A DNA stretch of 64,000 bases from a virus. Under the pieces are notes generated by a model. It searched no databases. It worked only from the letters and a program-made list of their open reading frames with translations, and was not told the DNA's origin. Positions within the stretch are counted from its first letter, which is position 1. Every line of letters starts with the position of its first letter. Below are positions 28,805 through 36,595 of the stretch, piece after piece. Location of the stretch: the IMG/VR virus record IMGVR_UViG_3300042448_002155, positions 49,715-113,714 of that record; one strand, written 5' to 3'. Both the position numbers and the translations under genes were made by a program.

Positions 28805-30439
28805 TTAAAGTTTACGTCTACCCATAAGGGCATCTACTAGTACTTGTTCAAAAGATTCGTTAGGATCCGTAGAAGTCTTTGTATTTTCCTCTTTATCAAG
28901 AGTCAATACATTCTCTTCAGAACTAACTTCAGCTTCAGATGTTACTTGCGGCATTGTCATATAATCAGAAATGCGCTTGTTAGCCTTTGCTGGAGCCTTA
29001 GCCAGATCTCTCAAAGAGTCTGCTAATGAGGCAGCTGTGCGTGAAGCATGCTCGCCTATCAGGTTTTCTCTTTCATCTGCGGATTCGAAACCAAGACCAA
29101 TCTTGGTGTCGACAACTCTTTCTACTAGAGTTCTATGCAATGCGCTTTTGAGCTTTGCATTTTCTTCTTCAAGAGACTTGATAGATGCCTTCAAGAGGTC
29201 AATATCTTGCTCAACGCCCTCTTTGTTGTCGCTGAGATTATTTTCCTCTTCAGCGGTCTCTTGATCCTCATTGTCCTTAGACAATGACTCTTCCGGCTTT
29301 TCAGCATTTTCGGAATCAGCGTCTTGCACATCCGCCTTTTCTGAATCGTCAGATGAGTTCTTTTCTTCTTCTGAATCTGCGTCTGCATCTCCTTCGGAAA
29401 CTTCTTTTTGCTCTTCTTCTGCAGAAGTGCTTTCTTCAGTCTTCTCTTCTTCTGAAGTCACTTTGACTTCTTCTGAAGCTTCGCCTATGGCGGAAGCTGA
29501 TATATTGGAAAGATCTTCGCTTAAGCCTTCAGCTACAGCTAAAATGTCTTCACTCTTGTTAACATCTGTCATGTTACGAGTCTCCTCAGAATTATTGTTT
29601 TCAGAATCTTCATTAGATAGTAATGATTCTGTTTTATTTATATAACTTTCGCTTTCTTGAAAAGCTAAAGCTGTTAAAAAAGCGCCTTTTAGATGTAAAT
29701 AAATTGGCTTAGATTCTTTTTTCTTCATATTTGAAAGAATAGATCTATTTTCTTCAATGGAAATAATATCTTCATTATCCATGTTAAGAACAAATGCTGC
29801 GCTTCTAGCTATCCAACCTTCTGAATCGGACAGTTCGGCTTTACCGTCAGTAGTCTTAAGTGATCTGACTCCAGACTTTTGATCTGCTGGCTGATTCACG
29901 AAAGAATATTCTTTAAAGCCTATATCTTGCATGTCTATGAATGCTAGCTTGCCCTTATAGACTTGGCCTCTTTTATACTTCGGGGCCTTGGGCCTTCCAG
30001 ATGCATCTTCTACAGCGAGGTCGTCTCCTGTAATGCTACAGATTGCTTTTCCAGCTCTACCGCCGACTGAACCTGTTAGGTATCTTTTATCTAATACTTT
30101 TTGTGCAGCGACTGGATCTGTTATTGCAATTTGCAGTCTGACGAATGATGAGCCGTCGGCTTCTTTATCCATTCTAGCCGCCATAACTCTACCTATTGGC
30201 TCAGTATTTAAATCGTGATTTAAGATAATGGGCTTAGGGTAAGGGTCTACCCAAGATTGAAGGGCTTGTTCTAAAGCTTCAGCAGAATAATTATTGTAAT
30301 TAGCCGTAAGGCCTTCATGAATAGCTGCGACTTCAATAATGAGTCCATGCCTTGAATTAAATGATTCTGAAAAATCTAGATCTGACTTAGAAAGGTCAGG
30401 AAGTTCTAGAGTAAAATTTTCAACAAAGTCAAATGACAT
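28805..30439 (-). CDS. Prohead protease fused to acidic scaffold-like domain
   Basis: Residues 1-190 look like a phage maturation serine protease. They include IIEVAAIHEGLT, an ILNHDLNTEPIGRV block with the candidate catalytic His, and RYLTGSVGGRA with the candidate Ser. Residues 265-410 are an extreme Glu/Asp/Ser-rich low-complexity stretch. After it come a coiled coil (DIDLLKASIKSLEEENAKLKSAL) and a C-terminal helical segment ending LVDALMGRRKL. This is a single-chain protease plus scaffold arrangement: the acidic coiled-coil half would fill the prohead and be degraded on maturation. It lies between glycosyltransferase and capsid genes. Confidence 0.75.
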   Translation of the reverse strand: MSFDFVENFTLELPDLSKSDLDFSESFNSRHGLIIEVAAIHEGLTANYNNYSAEALEQALQSWVDPYPKPIILNHDLNTEPIGRVMAARMDKEADGSSFVRLQIAITDPVAAQKVLDKRYLTGSVGGRAGKAICSITGDDLAVEDASGRPKAPKYKRGQVYKGKLAFIDMQDIGFKEYSFVNQPADQKSGVRSLKTTDGKAELSDSEGWIARSAAFVLNMDNEDIISIEENRSILSNMKKKESKPIYLHLKGAFLTALAFQESESYINKTESLLSNEDSENNNSEETRNMTDVNKSEDILAVAEGLSEDLSNISASAIGEASEEVKVTSEEEKTEESTSAEEEQKEVSEGDADADSEEEKNSSDDSEKADVQDADSENAEKPEESLSKDNEDQETAEEENNLSDNKEGVEQDIDLLKASIKSLEEENAKLKSALHRTLVERVVDTKIGLGFESADERENLIGEHASRTAASLADSLRDLAKAPAKANKRISDYMTMPQVTSEAEVSSEENVLTLDKEENTKTSTDPNESFEQVLVDALMGRRKL

Positions 30440-30520
30440 TTGAATCCCCTGTTAGATAGTTATTTCTGTTTTATATAGTAAGTTTATTTTTATAACATTG
30501 AACAATTTTATATAAATATA

Positions 30521-31300
30521 TCACACTTTAGCATAGCTGCTCATTAAGAGCTCTTGCCTATTGTCTCCATTAGCTAAGAATGATTGATACATTACTTCGG
30601 ACATTATATGTGGTGCATATATATACGAGGCACTGTATAGTTTGAATCCAGCTTTTTTACATTCCAAAGACCAGCCGACATCTTCACCCTGTTCATGCAG
30701 TGTGTAATTAATATTATTATATACATCCTTAGACATCATCTTTGCAGCCATGATTACATCTGACTGAAAGTAATGTCCTAATTCGTACTTTTCTTTTCTG
30801 AATGCTTTAGCTGGAACATCTAATCTCCAGTCCATAACACTTGGATACATTGTTCCAAATGGAGTCATAAACATCAGAGGATTAACTGCGTCAGCTCCAG
30901 ATTTAATGTGCGCTATTAATAATTCTATGGTATTTGTATTCGTCAGCAAGATGTCAGAATCAAGACTAAAATAATATTCTGGCTGTATTTTTCTAACGGA
31001 TTCCAACAATGAATTTCGCAGAGATACCATATTTACATACTTTGACATACTCCATTGTCTGCCATTATTTTCGTGCTCAAAATGCGGAATATCTTCTCTA
31101 ATCTTAATCTCAAAATAAGGTATTCTTTTATCGAATTTTTTCCAAGATTCAAGAGCCTGAATGGTCGCCGTATCATCTGGAGATACCTCAAATATAAAGC
31201 CTATATCATTAACCGGAATTGATTGCGATATTATGCTCTTAATCCAATGATGGAGAATCCAACTTCTCTTATACATTGGGCATCCTATAATGAGTTTCAT
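30521..31300 (-). CDS. Glycosyltransferase (GT-A fold, GT2-like)
   Basis: The 259-residue protein starts MKLIIGCPMYKRSWILHHWIKSI, the first beta-alpha unit of a GT-A nucleotide-sugar binding fold. It carries a DSD metal-binding motif in YYFSLDSDILL (around residues 112-122). Downstream HEQGEDVGWSLECKKAG resembles the acceptor/catalytic-base region of GT2-type enzymes. It would transfer a sugar from a nucleotide donor in the host cytoplasm. Acceptors could be virion proteins or phage DNA. Its insertion between portal and protease genes suggests a capsid or portal-related role or a late-expressed modification. Confidence 0.75.
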   Translation of the reverse strand: MKLIIGCPMYKRSWILHHWIKSIISQSIPVNDIGFIFEVSPDDTATIQALESWKKFDKRIPYFEIKIREDIPHFEHENNGRQWSMSKYVNMVSLRNSLLESVRKIQPEYYFSLDSDILLTNTNTIELLIAHIKSGADAVNPLMFMTPFGTMYPSVMDWRLDVPAKAFRKEKYELGHYFQSDVIMAAKMMSKDVYNNINYTLHEQGEDVGWSLECKKAGFKLYSASYIYAPHIMSEVMYQSFLANGDNRQELLMSSYAKV

Positions 31301-31307
31301 TCGGAAA

Positions 31308-31637
31308 TTACTTCTTCTTTTCTTCGATCATCGAAGAGTTTGCAGGCGCTTCATCTGGAGCGGTGCTTGTTGTTTTGCTTTTTTGAATAGAATCTTTTTG
31401 CTCTATAACAATCTCTTCCTGAGCGGAAGGAATGTCTTCTTCTGCGGAATCTTCTTCAATAAAACTTTCTAAGAAAGAAACTCTATCAACTAGTTGTTCG
31501 ATAACTTCTACTAAAACCTGAAGTGCTAAACGAGTTTGCCCGTTATCTACGGCCTTAGTGAAACCTATTAGGCCATCATCAGTATTTAGATAGGTAGAAA
31601 TTGTATCATTCTTTATTATTATCTTCTCTGACATCAT
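31308..31637 (-). CDS. Small acidic protein, unknown, between portal and glycosyltransferase
   Basis: The 109-residue protein overlaps the portal gene by 32 bp. Residues 25-60 form an amphipathic helix (LALQVLVEVIEQLVDRVSFLESFIEE), and the C-terminal half is disordered and rich in Glu, Ser, Thr and Lys. It may be a small assembly or scaffold partner of the portal. No family is recognised. Confidence 0.55.
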   Translation of the reverse strand: MMSEKIIIKNDTISTYLNTDDGLIGFTKAVDNGQTRLALQVLVEVIEQLVDRVSFLESFIEEDSAEEDIPSAQEEIVIEQKDSIQKSKTTSTAPDEAPANSSMIEEKKK

Positions 31638-33270
31638 CTATGCCTTTCTCATCATTAGTGTAAACGATAGTATACTCTGATTCTAGAGCATTTTCAACTA
31701 ATGTGAGCCATGAATTATCAGATCTTCTAATATTTGGTGAAGTTTTTCTTCCTTGTTGATTTGCTGGTCGGATAGTATTGCCAGATCCTCTTTTGGTATT
31801 GGGAAGATTTCTTTGCCCTTTTGTGGCGGGCGTTTGCTTATCTCCATCCCGCTGAACATCTACGGCTTTTGTACCTGAGGTAATTTCAGCTTGATTCTTA
31901 GCCATTTCCATTTGGATCTTAGCTTGAATTGATGCGTAAAGATCTTCTTCGTCGTATTCTGGATCAAGGCCAAGTTCCAATCTAGCTTCCTTAAGGCCAA
32001 TTATATTATTGGCATACTTTTGGATAACATGAGTTTCTTTCTTAACCTGAGTGTCTACGTCTATTTCGTTAAACTTGAAATAGCAACGATCTGATATACC
32101 AGACTCTATAGGATTAGATATGGGATCAAATCCGCCCTCCATTAAAATTTCGTTAAAGATATGAACTCTGACCATATCAGAAAACAGCTTTTGATATTGC
32201 TTTACCTTATCGTACAGGGCAGTATCTAAGCGATCTGTCACTGATCTATTTCCGCCATTCATCATCATTCCCAAATGGTGCGGAGCGACTCCTAGTCCAA
32301 CTGCTACTCTTTCTTTGAAGTGTTGCAGATATGCCGTTGCGTCCAGTGCTGCGTTGTTTGCCCCGATGACATCTATTGAATGACGATAAGGAAGTATTAA
32401 GCCACCCTCTGCTCTAAGGTTTTCGATTTCTATGGCAGCCTTGTCTATTTCATCGGGCTCTGCTGGTTGGTCTGCGGTTCCTATTGTATATCTATACAGA
32501 GGGAATAGTTCTCTGTGAACTAAGTTTTGAATATCCTCTTCCATCTGTCTAAGTGCAACAACATCGTCAAGCACGGTCCCCATGAAGGGTGTCCCAAAAG
32601 CTCTACCAGTCTTCTTATCGGTGTGCATATGGATAACGCGGTCAGCTGACCAAACCGGATCACGCTCTGTTGGAGCGTACGTCAGAGGGTCCGAAGCCTG
32701 CTGATATGACCTAGGTCTATTGAACTTATCTCTCAATATTCTTACTTGTTCAGTGGGAATTAAATAGTATCCTACGACCGGAAGCTCCGCATTGACCCCT
32801 GATATTTCAGTGGGAAAGTACTCCGAAATATCTCCTCTAGCCTTGACTATGAAAACATTTCCATACTTGAAAAGGTGATCAGTAACCTCTATCAGGAAGT
32901 CTAGAAATGGGCGCTTCATTGCCATTTCCATAAAATCTATTCTTTGATAAAGATAAGAAACTGCTTCTGGATTTTCGCCAACAATGTTCCAGCTTTCTTT
33001 CCAGAAGAGTTCCTTATGCTTATTCAACGCCTGCTTGACGTAAGAGTCAGTATCTGCCGCCTGCATAATCCGATCAAAGTCATACGGAGAAGGCTCAAAT
33101 GTAGCCCTATTGTTATAATAAAATGTATTACCCTGAAAGCCGAGTGCCAAGGCAGCGACTTTCATAGCTCTGCCTACTGATTTAATTTCATCAGGTTGCA
33201 ATGCCTTAGCAATAACATTATTTTGTGATTTATCTCTTTGCCTAAAGGGCAAAAAATCAAAAGCTGCCAT
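31606..33270 (-). CDS. Portal protein
   Basis: ATG 33270 with GGAGAAG just upstream gives 554 residues. Portal-like features run in order: a N-terminal clip/wing region, YVKQALNKHKELFWKESWNIVG, HLFKYGNVFIVKARG, PVVGYYLIPTEQVRIL, HMHTDKKTGRAFGTPF, ALRQMEEDIQNLVHRELFPL, and VAVGLGVAPHHLGMMMNGGNRS at the start of the crown helix. The C-terminal 100 residues are Gln/Asn/Lys-rich and probably flexible. It would form the dodecameric DNA gate at one capsid vertex. Confidence 0.85.
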   Translation of the reverse strand: MAAFDFLPFRQRDKSQNNVIAKALQPDEIKSVGRAMKVAALALGFQGNTFYYNNRATFEPSPYDFDRIMQAADTDSYVKQALNKHKELFWKESWNIVGENPEAVSYLYQRIDFMEMAMKRPFLDFLIEVTDHLFKYGNVFIVKARGDISEYFPTEISGVNAELPVVGYYLIPTEQVRILRDKFNRPRSYQQASDPLTYAPTERDPVWSADRVIHMHTDKKTGRAFGTPFMGTVLDDVVALRQMEEDIQNLVHRELFPLYRYTIGTADQPAEPDEIDKAAIEIENLRAEGGLILPYRHSIDVIGANNAALDATAYLQHFKERVAVGLGVAPHHLGMMMNGGNRSVTDRLDTALYDKVKQYQKLFSDMVRVHIFNEILMEGGFDPISNPIESGISDRCYFKFNEIDVDTQVKKETHVIQKYANNIIGLKEARLELGLDPEYDEEDLYASIQAKIQMEMAKNQAEITSGTKAVDVQRDGDKQTPATKGQRNLPNTKRGSGNTIRPANQQGRKTSPNIRRSDNSWLTLVENALESEYTIVYTNDEKGIDDVREDNNKE

Positions 33271-33283
33271 CTTCTTCTCCACT

Positions 33284-33308
33284 TTAAAAACTACTAGTAA
33301 TAGTAGTT
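33284..33308 (-). terminator. Hairpin upstream of portal gene, possible attenuator
   Basis: An 8-bp perfect stem (AACTACTA / TAGTAGTT) with a four-base loop and a following TTTTAAA lies in the short gap before the portal start. The stem is AT-rich, so it is a weak terminator at best and could instead limit portal translation. Confidence 0.4.
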
Positions 33309-33329
33309 ATAATGACTTTTTTATATCAG

Positions 33330-33533
33330 TTACTCAGATGGAGTCTGATTAACCTTATCAAAGGCGTTTTTTAAGATTAATGTCTTAACTGATTCCATCC
33401 AAAAGACTGTTTCAGCTTCATTAAAATCGCTCTTGTATTGAAGGTTTGCGTTTGAAATTTTGATTTCAATAACAAATTCTTTATTTTCTACGGGTTGACT
33501 TGCTTCACTTATTTCAATTATTTCTTCTGACAT
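33330..33533 (-). CDS. Small acidic protein, unknown
   Basis: ATG 33533 with GAGTGAGGT directly upstream gives 67 residues (MSEEIIEISEASQ). It is Glu/Asn-rich with a beta-like central segment (FVIEIKISNANLQY) and a C-terminal helix. It is co-transcribed with a 60-residue coiled-coil protein and the portal gene. No function can be assigned. Confidence 0.5.
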   Translation of the reverse strand: MSEEIIEISEASQPVENKEFVIEIKISNANLQYKSDFNEAETVFWMESVKTLILKNAFDKVNQTPSE

Positions 33534-33543
33534 TTTATTTACC

Positions 33544-33726
33544 TCACTCAAAATCATCTGTTTTTGTTTTTGTTGTTTTTACTGTTTTTTGCTGTGCTGT
33601 CAATTGTTCAATCTGAGCGGTCAGCTGTTTAATTGTAGCTTCTTTGATTATAATTTCTGTCATCATTTGAGCCATTCTTTCATTAAAAGTTTGAACTAAT
33701 ATATTTACATCAATATCATTATTCAT
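33544..33726 (-). CDS. Small coiled-coil protein
   Basis: The 60-residue protein contains heptad-like repeats (IIIKEATIKQLTAQIEQLTAQQ). AAGGAGAAAAAA precedes ATG 33726, and a TATAAT-containing direct repeat lies just upstream. It is the first gene of the portal-capsid transcript. It may be a small assembly factor. Function unknown. Confidence 0.55.
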   Translation of the reverse strand: MNNDIDVNILVQTFNERMAQMMTEIIIKEATIKQLTAQIEQLTAQQKTVKTTKTKTDDFE

Positions 33727-33750
33727 TTTTTTCTCCTTATGCGCACTTGC

Positions 33751-33780
33751 ATTATATCATAATATCTAATTATATCATAA
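33751..33780 (-). promoter_or_regulatory. Tandem TATAAT repeat, probable promoter of portal-capsid transcript
   Basis: The 12-base sequence attatatcataa occurs at 33751-33762 and again at 33769-33780. On the minus strand each copy reads TTATGATATAAT and so holds a perfect TATAAT box. The repeat lies upstream of the 60-residue gene that heads the portal-capsid cluster and overlaps the end of the fibre gene. No convincing -35 box is visible. Confidence 0.45.
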
Positions 33781-35724
33781 CATCTGATTATTTTTCATTA
33801 TCTTCAATATATCTTTGATTGCAGCAACACATACTGCAATCATAGCTGATTCTGACCAGTAGCTTGGAATCCATGATTCTAAATCTTTCATCTGTGCAAT
33901 TTTATCCTCTTCAGTCATAGCGTCCGATGACACTGGTTCCCATACTGCTAGCTGAGCATCTACTTCAGCTACCTCTTCTGCGATAAATCCGTAATCAGTA
34001 ACGAATTCTCGCAGACTAGCTTTCAAATCGTCATCATCAGGCATTCTATTCCATTTAAATGTAGATGGTTTTAATTTATCAATTATTGATAATGAGTTAG
34101 ATATTTCATTAATATTATTTTTATATTTTCTTTTAGATGATGGATAGCCTAACCATGTATATCCGCTGTAATGAAGAAAAGATCTAACCGTTGTTGAATT
34201 ACTGGTGAGCGGAGTCCTGGCTATCACGTATGGATCAGAGGTGAAAAAGATTGGAACCTCTCCCCCTGCTGCGACTCCAAATTGGTTGGCATCTACTTGA
34301 TAAAATCCCGTATCATCATCACCCGCAAAGCCAATAGCGGGCGATGCCTGACTGCCACCATTTACCCTTATGGTTGAACCAACCATTATAATGTTATTGG
34401 AATTTAAAGCTGTGCCAGCTTTAAAGCCACTGGAATCTACCTCCCAATATATCACTCCATCATTGCCTCTAATCTTTCCGCTGTTTACCTGGATAATTGC
34501 GCTAGCAGATCCAAACGTTAAAGTTGAGTTTAACGTTGTTGCCCCACTGACGGTTAAGCCACCGCTAATTGTTGTTGTACTTCCAACGTTTAATGTACCA
34601 GCAATTGTAGTTGTGCTAGATGCTCCGCCTATGCCAATAGTTGTACCATTTACTGTTAAATTTCCAGAAACTGTTGTTGAGCTTGAAACGCTTAATGTAC
34701 CAGTTACATAGGTTGTTCCAGCTAACACAGTTGTACCATTTACCCTAAGAAGCTCACTATGGGGAGCGAGACCAGCGTTAGTTCCGGAACCAATTGTAGT
34801 ATTACCTGTTACACTTAATGCACCAGAAATAGTTCCCGTACCTGTTGCTGTAAAGTTACCTGTATTTGTAATTTTAAATTTTGCGCTTGCAAAAGCTCTA
34901 TTTCCGATCCAGAAATTACCATCGGTATCAACCTGCAGAGAATCGTTATCTGTACCATCTCCACCACCTATGTCCAATGCCCCCTTGAAAGTTCCAGCCG
35001 TCGCTTCTACTGTTCCTCTTACAGTTATGTTATTAAATTCTGCTTGACCATCACCTCTAATCAACCAGCCAGTTGAACCAGATTGATAATTAGAAGTTCT
35101 TATTACTGCCATATTAGCTGGAGGAGTATAAGAATATGCTGTTCCTGGTTGAGTTAATATTATTTCATGTGCGCCAATTGTTCCAGCAGTTATTTTTGCT
35201 GCCGTCAAAGAACCAATAAAATCTTCATCAATCAGTGGAGTATCGCCAGATGCAACTATAGATGTCCATCCGCTAATATTGCCAGCTGTATCAATTGTCC
35301 TTACTCTTCCATAATACTTAACGGGATTAGTTGTGGAAGAGGTACTTGTTGTTGTGCTGTTATCATCTACTGAAACGACAAAAACATTTGTTTGAACATA
35401 TCCAGTTCTATGAGGTGTTTCACCAGAAATAACCTGGTATTGTGCACTAATTAATTGTACTTGATCTTCTTTATATAATTCATATTCATATTTTGCCGTA
35501 TCTTCATCAATGCTGTCTGTGTATTGAAATAACACATTAAGGAAAGATGCTGCGAGTACAAGTCCTGTTGGAGCTTCTGGAATTGTTGAATCTGTTGGAG
35601 TTCTAAATCTTACTGAATCTGTGTAGCCTGACAAAACATTAATGTCATTATTTTTTGCGCGAACAGTAACAATATACTCTTTATTTGGTTTTAAGTTTTC
35701 TATATTTTTAGATATAATACTCAT
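33775..35724 (-). CDS. Tail fibre with C-terminal intramolecular chaperone (S74-type)
   Basis: The 649-residue protein starts with fibronectin-III-like strands (residues 1-95, NKEYIVTVRAKN to EYELYKED). A long Gly/Ser/Thr/Val-rich beta region with repeated TTTISG and TVSG blocks follows. It ends with an intramolecular chaperone domain of the endosialidase type from about residue 528 (SKRKYKNNI, LKPSTFKWNRM, YGFIAEEVAEVD). Such domains trimerise the fibre and then cut themselves off at a conserved Ser. It would be a host-recognition fibre, and its gene overlaps the next fibre gene by one base. Confidence 0.8.
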   Translation of the reverse strand: MSIISKNIENLKPNKEYIVTVRAKNNDINVLSGYTDSVRFRTPTDSTIPEAPTGLVLAASFLNVLFQYTDSIDEDTAKYEYELYKEDQVQLISAQYQVISGETPHRTGYVQTNVFVVSVDDNSTTTSTSSTTNPVKYYGRVRTIDTAGNISGWTSIVASGDTPLIDEDFIGSLTAAKITAGTIGAHEIILTQPGTAYSYTPPANMAVIRTSNYQSGSTGWLIRGDGQAEFNNITVRGTVEATAGTFKGALDIGGGDGTDNDSLQVDTDGNFWIGNRAFASAKFKITNTGNFTATGTGTISGALSVTGNTTIGSGTNAGLAPHSELLRVNGTTVLAGTTYVTGTLSVSSSTTVSGNLTVNGTTIGIGGASSTTTIAGTLNVGSTTTISGGLTVSGATTLNSTLTFGSASAIIQVNSGKIRGNDGVIYWEVDSSGFKAGTALNSNNIIMVGSTIRVNGGSQASPAIGFAGDDDTGFYQVDANQFGVAAGGEVPIFFTSDPYVIARTPLTSNSTTVRSFLHYSGYTWLGYPSSKRKYKNNINEISNSLSIIDKLKPSTFKWNRMPDDDDLKASLREFVTDYGFIAEEVAEVDAQLAVWEPVSSDAMTEEDKIAQMKDLESWIPSYWSESAMIAVCVAAIKDILKIMKNNQML

Positions 35725-36257
35725 TATCTTATGCCACCTATCAGCGTAAATGTATTATTAGATTGATTAACTAGTTCATTTCCAATTTGTAAATATAGAT
35801 TATAACTAAATGAGTAAGAAGTTATTTTAATATTATTTCCATTAGATAAAACATTTTTATCATATAATGTTTCTATTTCGACAAAATAATCTCTTTCTTC
35901 AAAATCTGTCTTTGCAAAAAGCTGTTGATTATCAGAGTAAGTTCTAGCAAATGAATCAATTGTTTGCCAATCTAAAGCTAAAGAATTATTCGTATTTACA
36001 TTATCGGAAAGTGCCGTAAATTTAATTCTAAATTTTCCATAATTAGGACCCTTACCTCCGTATAATGTAAACTTTGGGCCAGTAAAATTCATATATAGCT
36101 TAGATGCTGGTTTTGTAGATAACCCATTATTCCAATCTGTCATTGGATTAATAAATGAAAAATTATATGATGAATCTGAATTTAGATCAACTAAATATTG
36201 ATCAGTATTTACATTGGAATAAAATTCATAATATGGATTGGTATATAATATTGTCAT
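35724..36257 (-). CDS. Beta-rich fibre-associated protein, unknown
   Basis: The 177-residue protein is rich in Asn, Tyr, Ser and Phe, with alternating strands (KLYMNFTGPKFTLYGGKGPNYGKFRIKF; FVEIETLYDKNVL). It lies between the short conserved fibre protein and the S74-type fibre. It is probably an adaptor or tip of the tail fibre. The family is not recognised. Confidence 0.5.
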   Translation of the reverse strand: MTILYTNPYYEFYSNVNTDQYLVDLNSDSSYNFSFINPMTDWNNGLSTKPASKLYMNFTGPKFTLYGGKGPNYGKFRIKFTALSDNVNTNNSLALDWQTIDSFARTYSDNQQLFAKTDFEERDYFVEIETLYDKNVLSNGNNIKITSYSFSYNLYLQIGNELVNQSNNTFTLIGGIR

Positions 36258-36277
36258 AAGAATCCCTTAATCAAATC

Positions 36278-36595
36278 CTAAGATTCAGTTTCTTCTTCTT
36301 CAACTATGTCCCATTGACATGTTGTTTCGTTCAAAACCCATTCGTGTTCTTCGGGCTTAGGTGGGATGAAGGCATCCCGAGTTTCGTCGTAAGTGTATCC
36401 AATACCAGCGTAGTTAAATCTTACTGGTTCTTTACCTTGCGAGTGTTCTCCAGCAAAAGTATTGACAGATGTCTTAATCCAACGCCCACCAAGGTTGTCA
36501 ATTAACCATTGATAGCCTTCGTCGGGTTCGTCATTATTACCTACTGTAATATTGATAACAATATTGTTTTCGTCTATTTGTGCCCAATGACTCAT
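36278..36595 (-). CDS. Small fibre-cluster protein of the MSHWAQID family
   Basis: ATG 36595 overlaps the upstream stop as ATGA and has AAGGTGG before it, giving 105 residues. The sequence MSHWAQIDENNIVINITVG, WLIDNLGGRWIKTS, YAGIGYTYDETRDAFIPPKP and a C-terminal Trp region match a short protein family frequent in cyanophages and other aquatic phages next to tail fibre genes. Its exact role is unknown. Confidence 0.7.
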   Translation of the reverse strand: MSHWAQIDENNIVINITVGNNDEPDEGYQWLIDNLGGRWIKTSVNTFAGEHSQGKEPVRFNYAGIGYTYDETRDAFIPPKPEEHEWVLNETTCQWDIVEEEETES

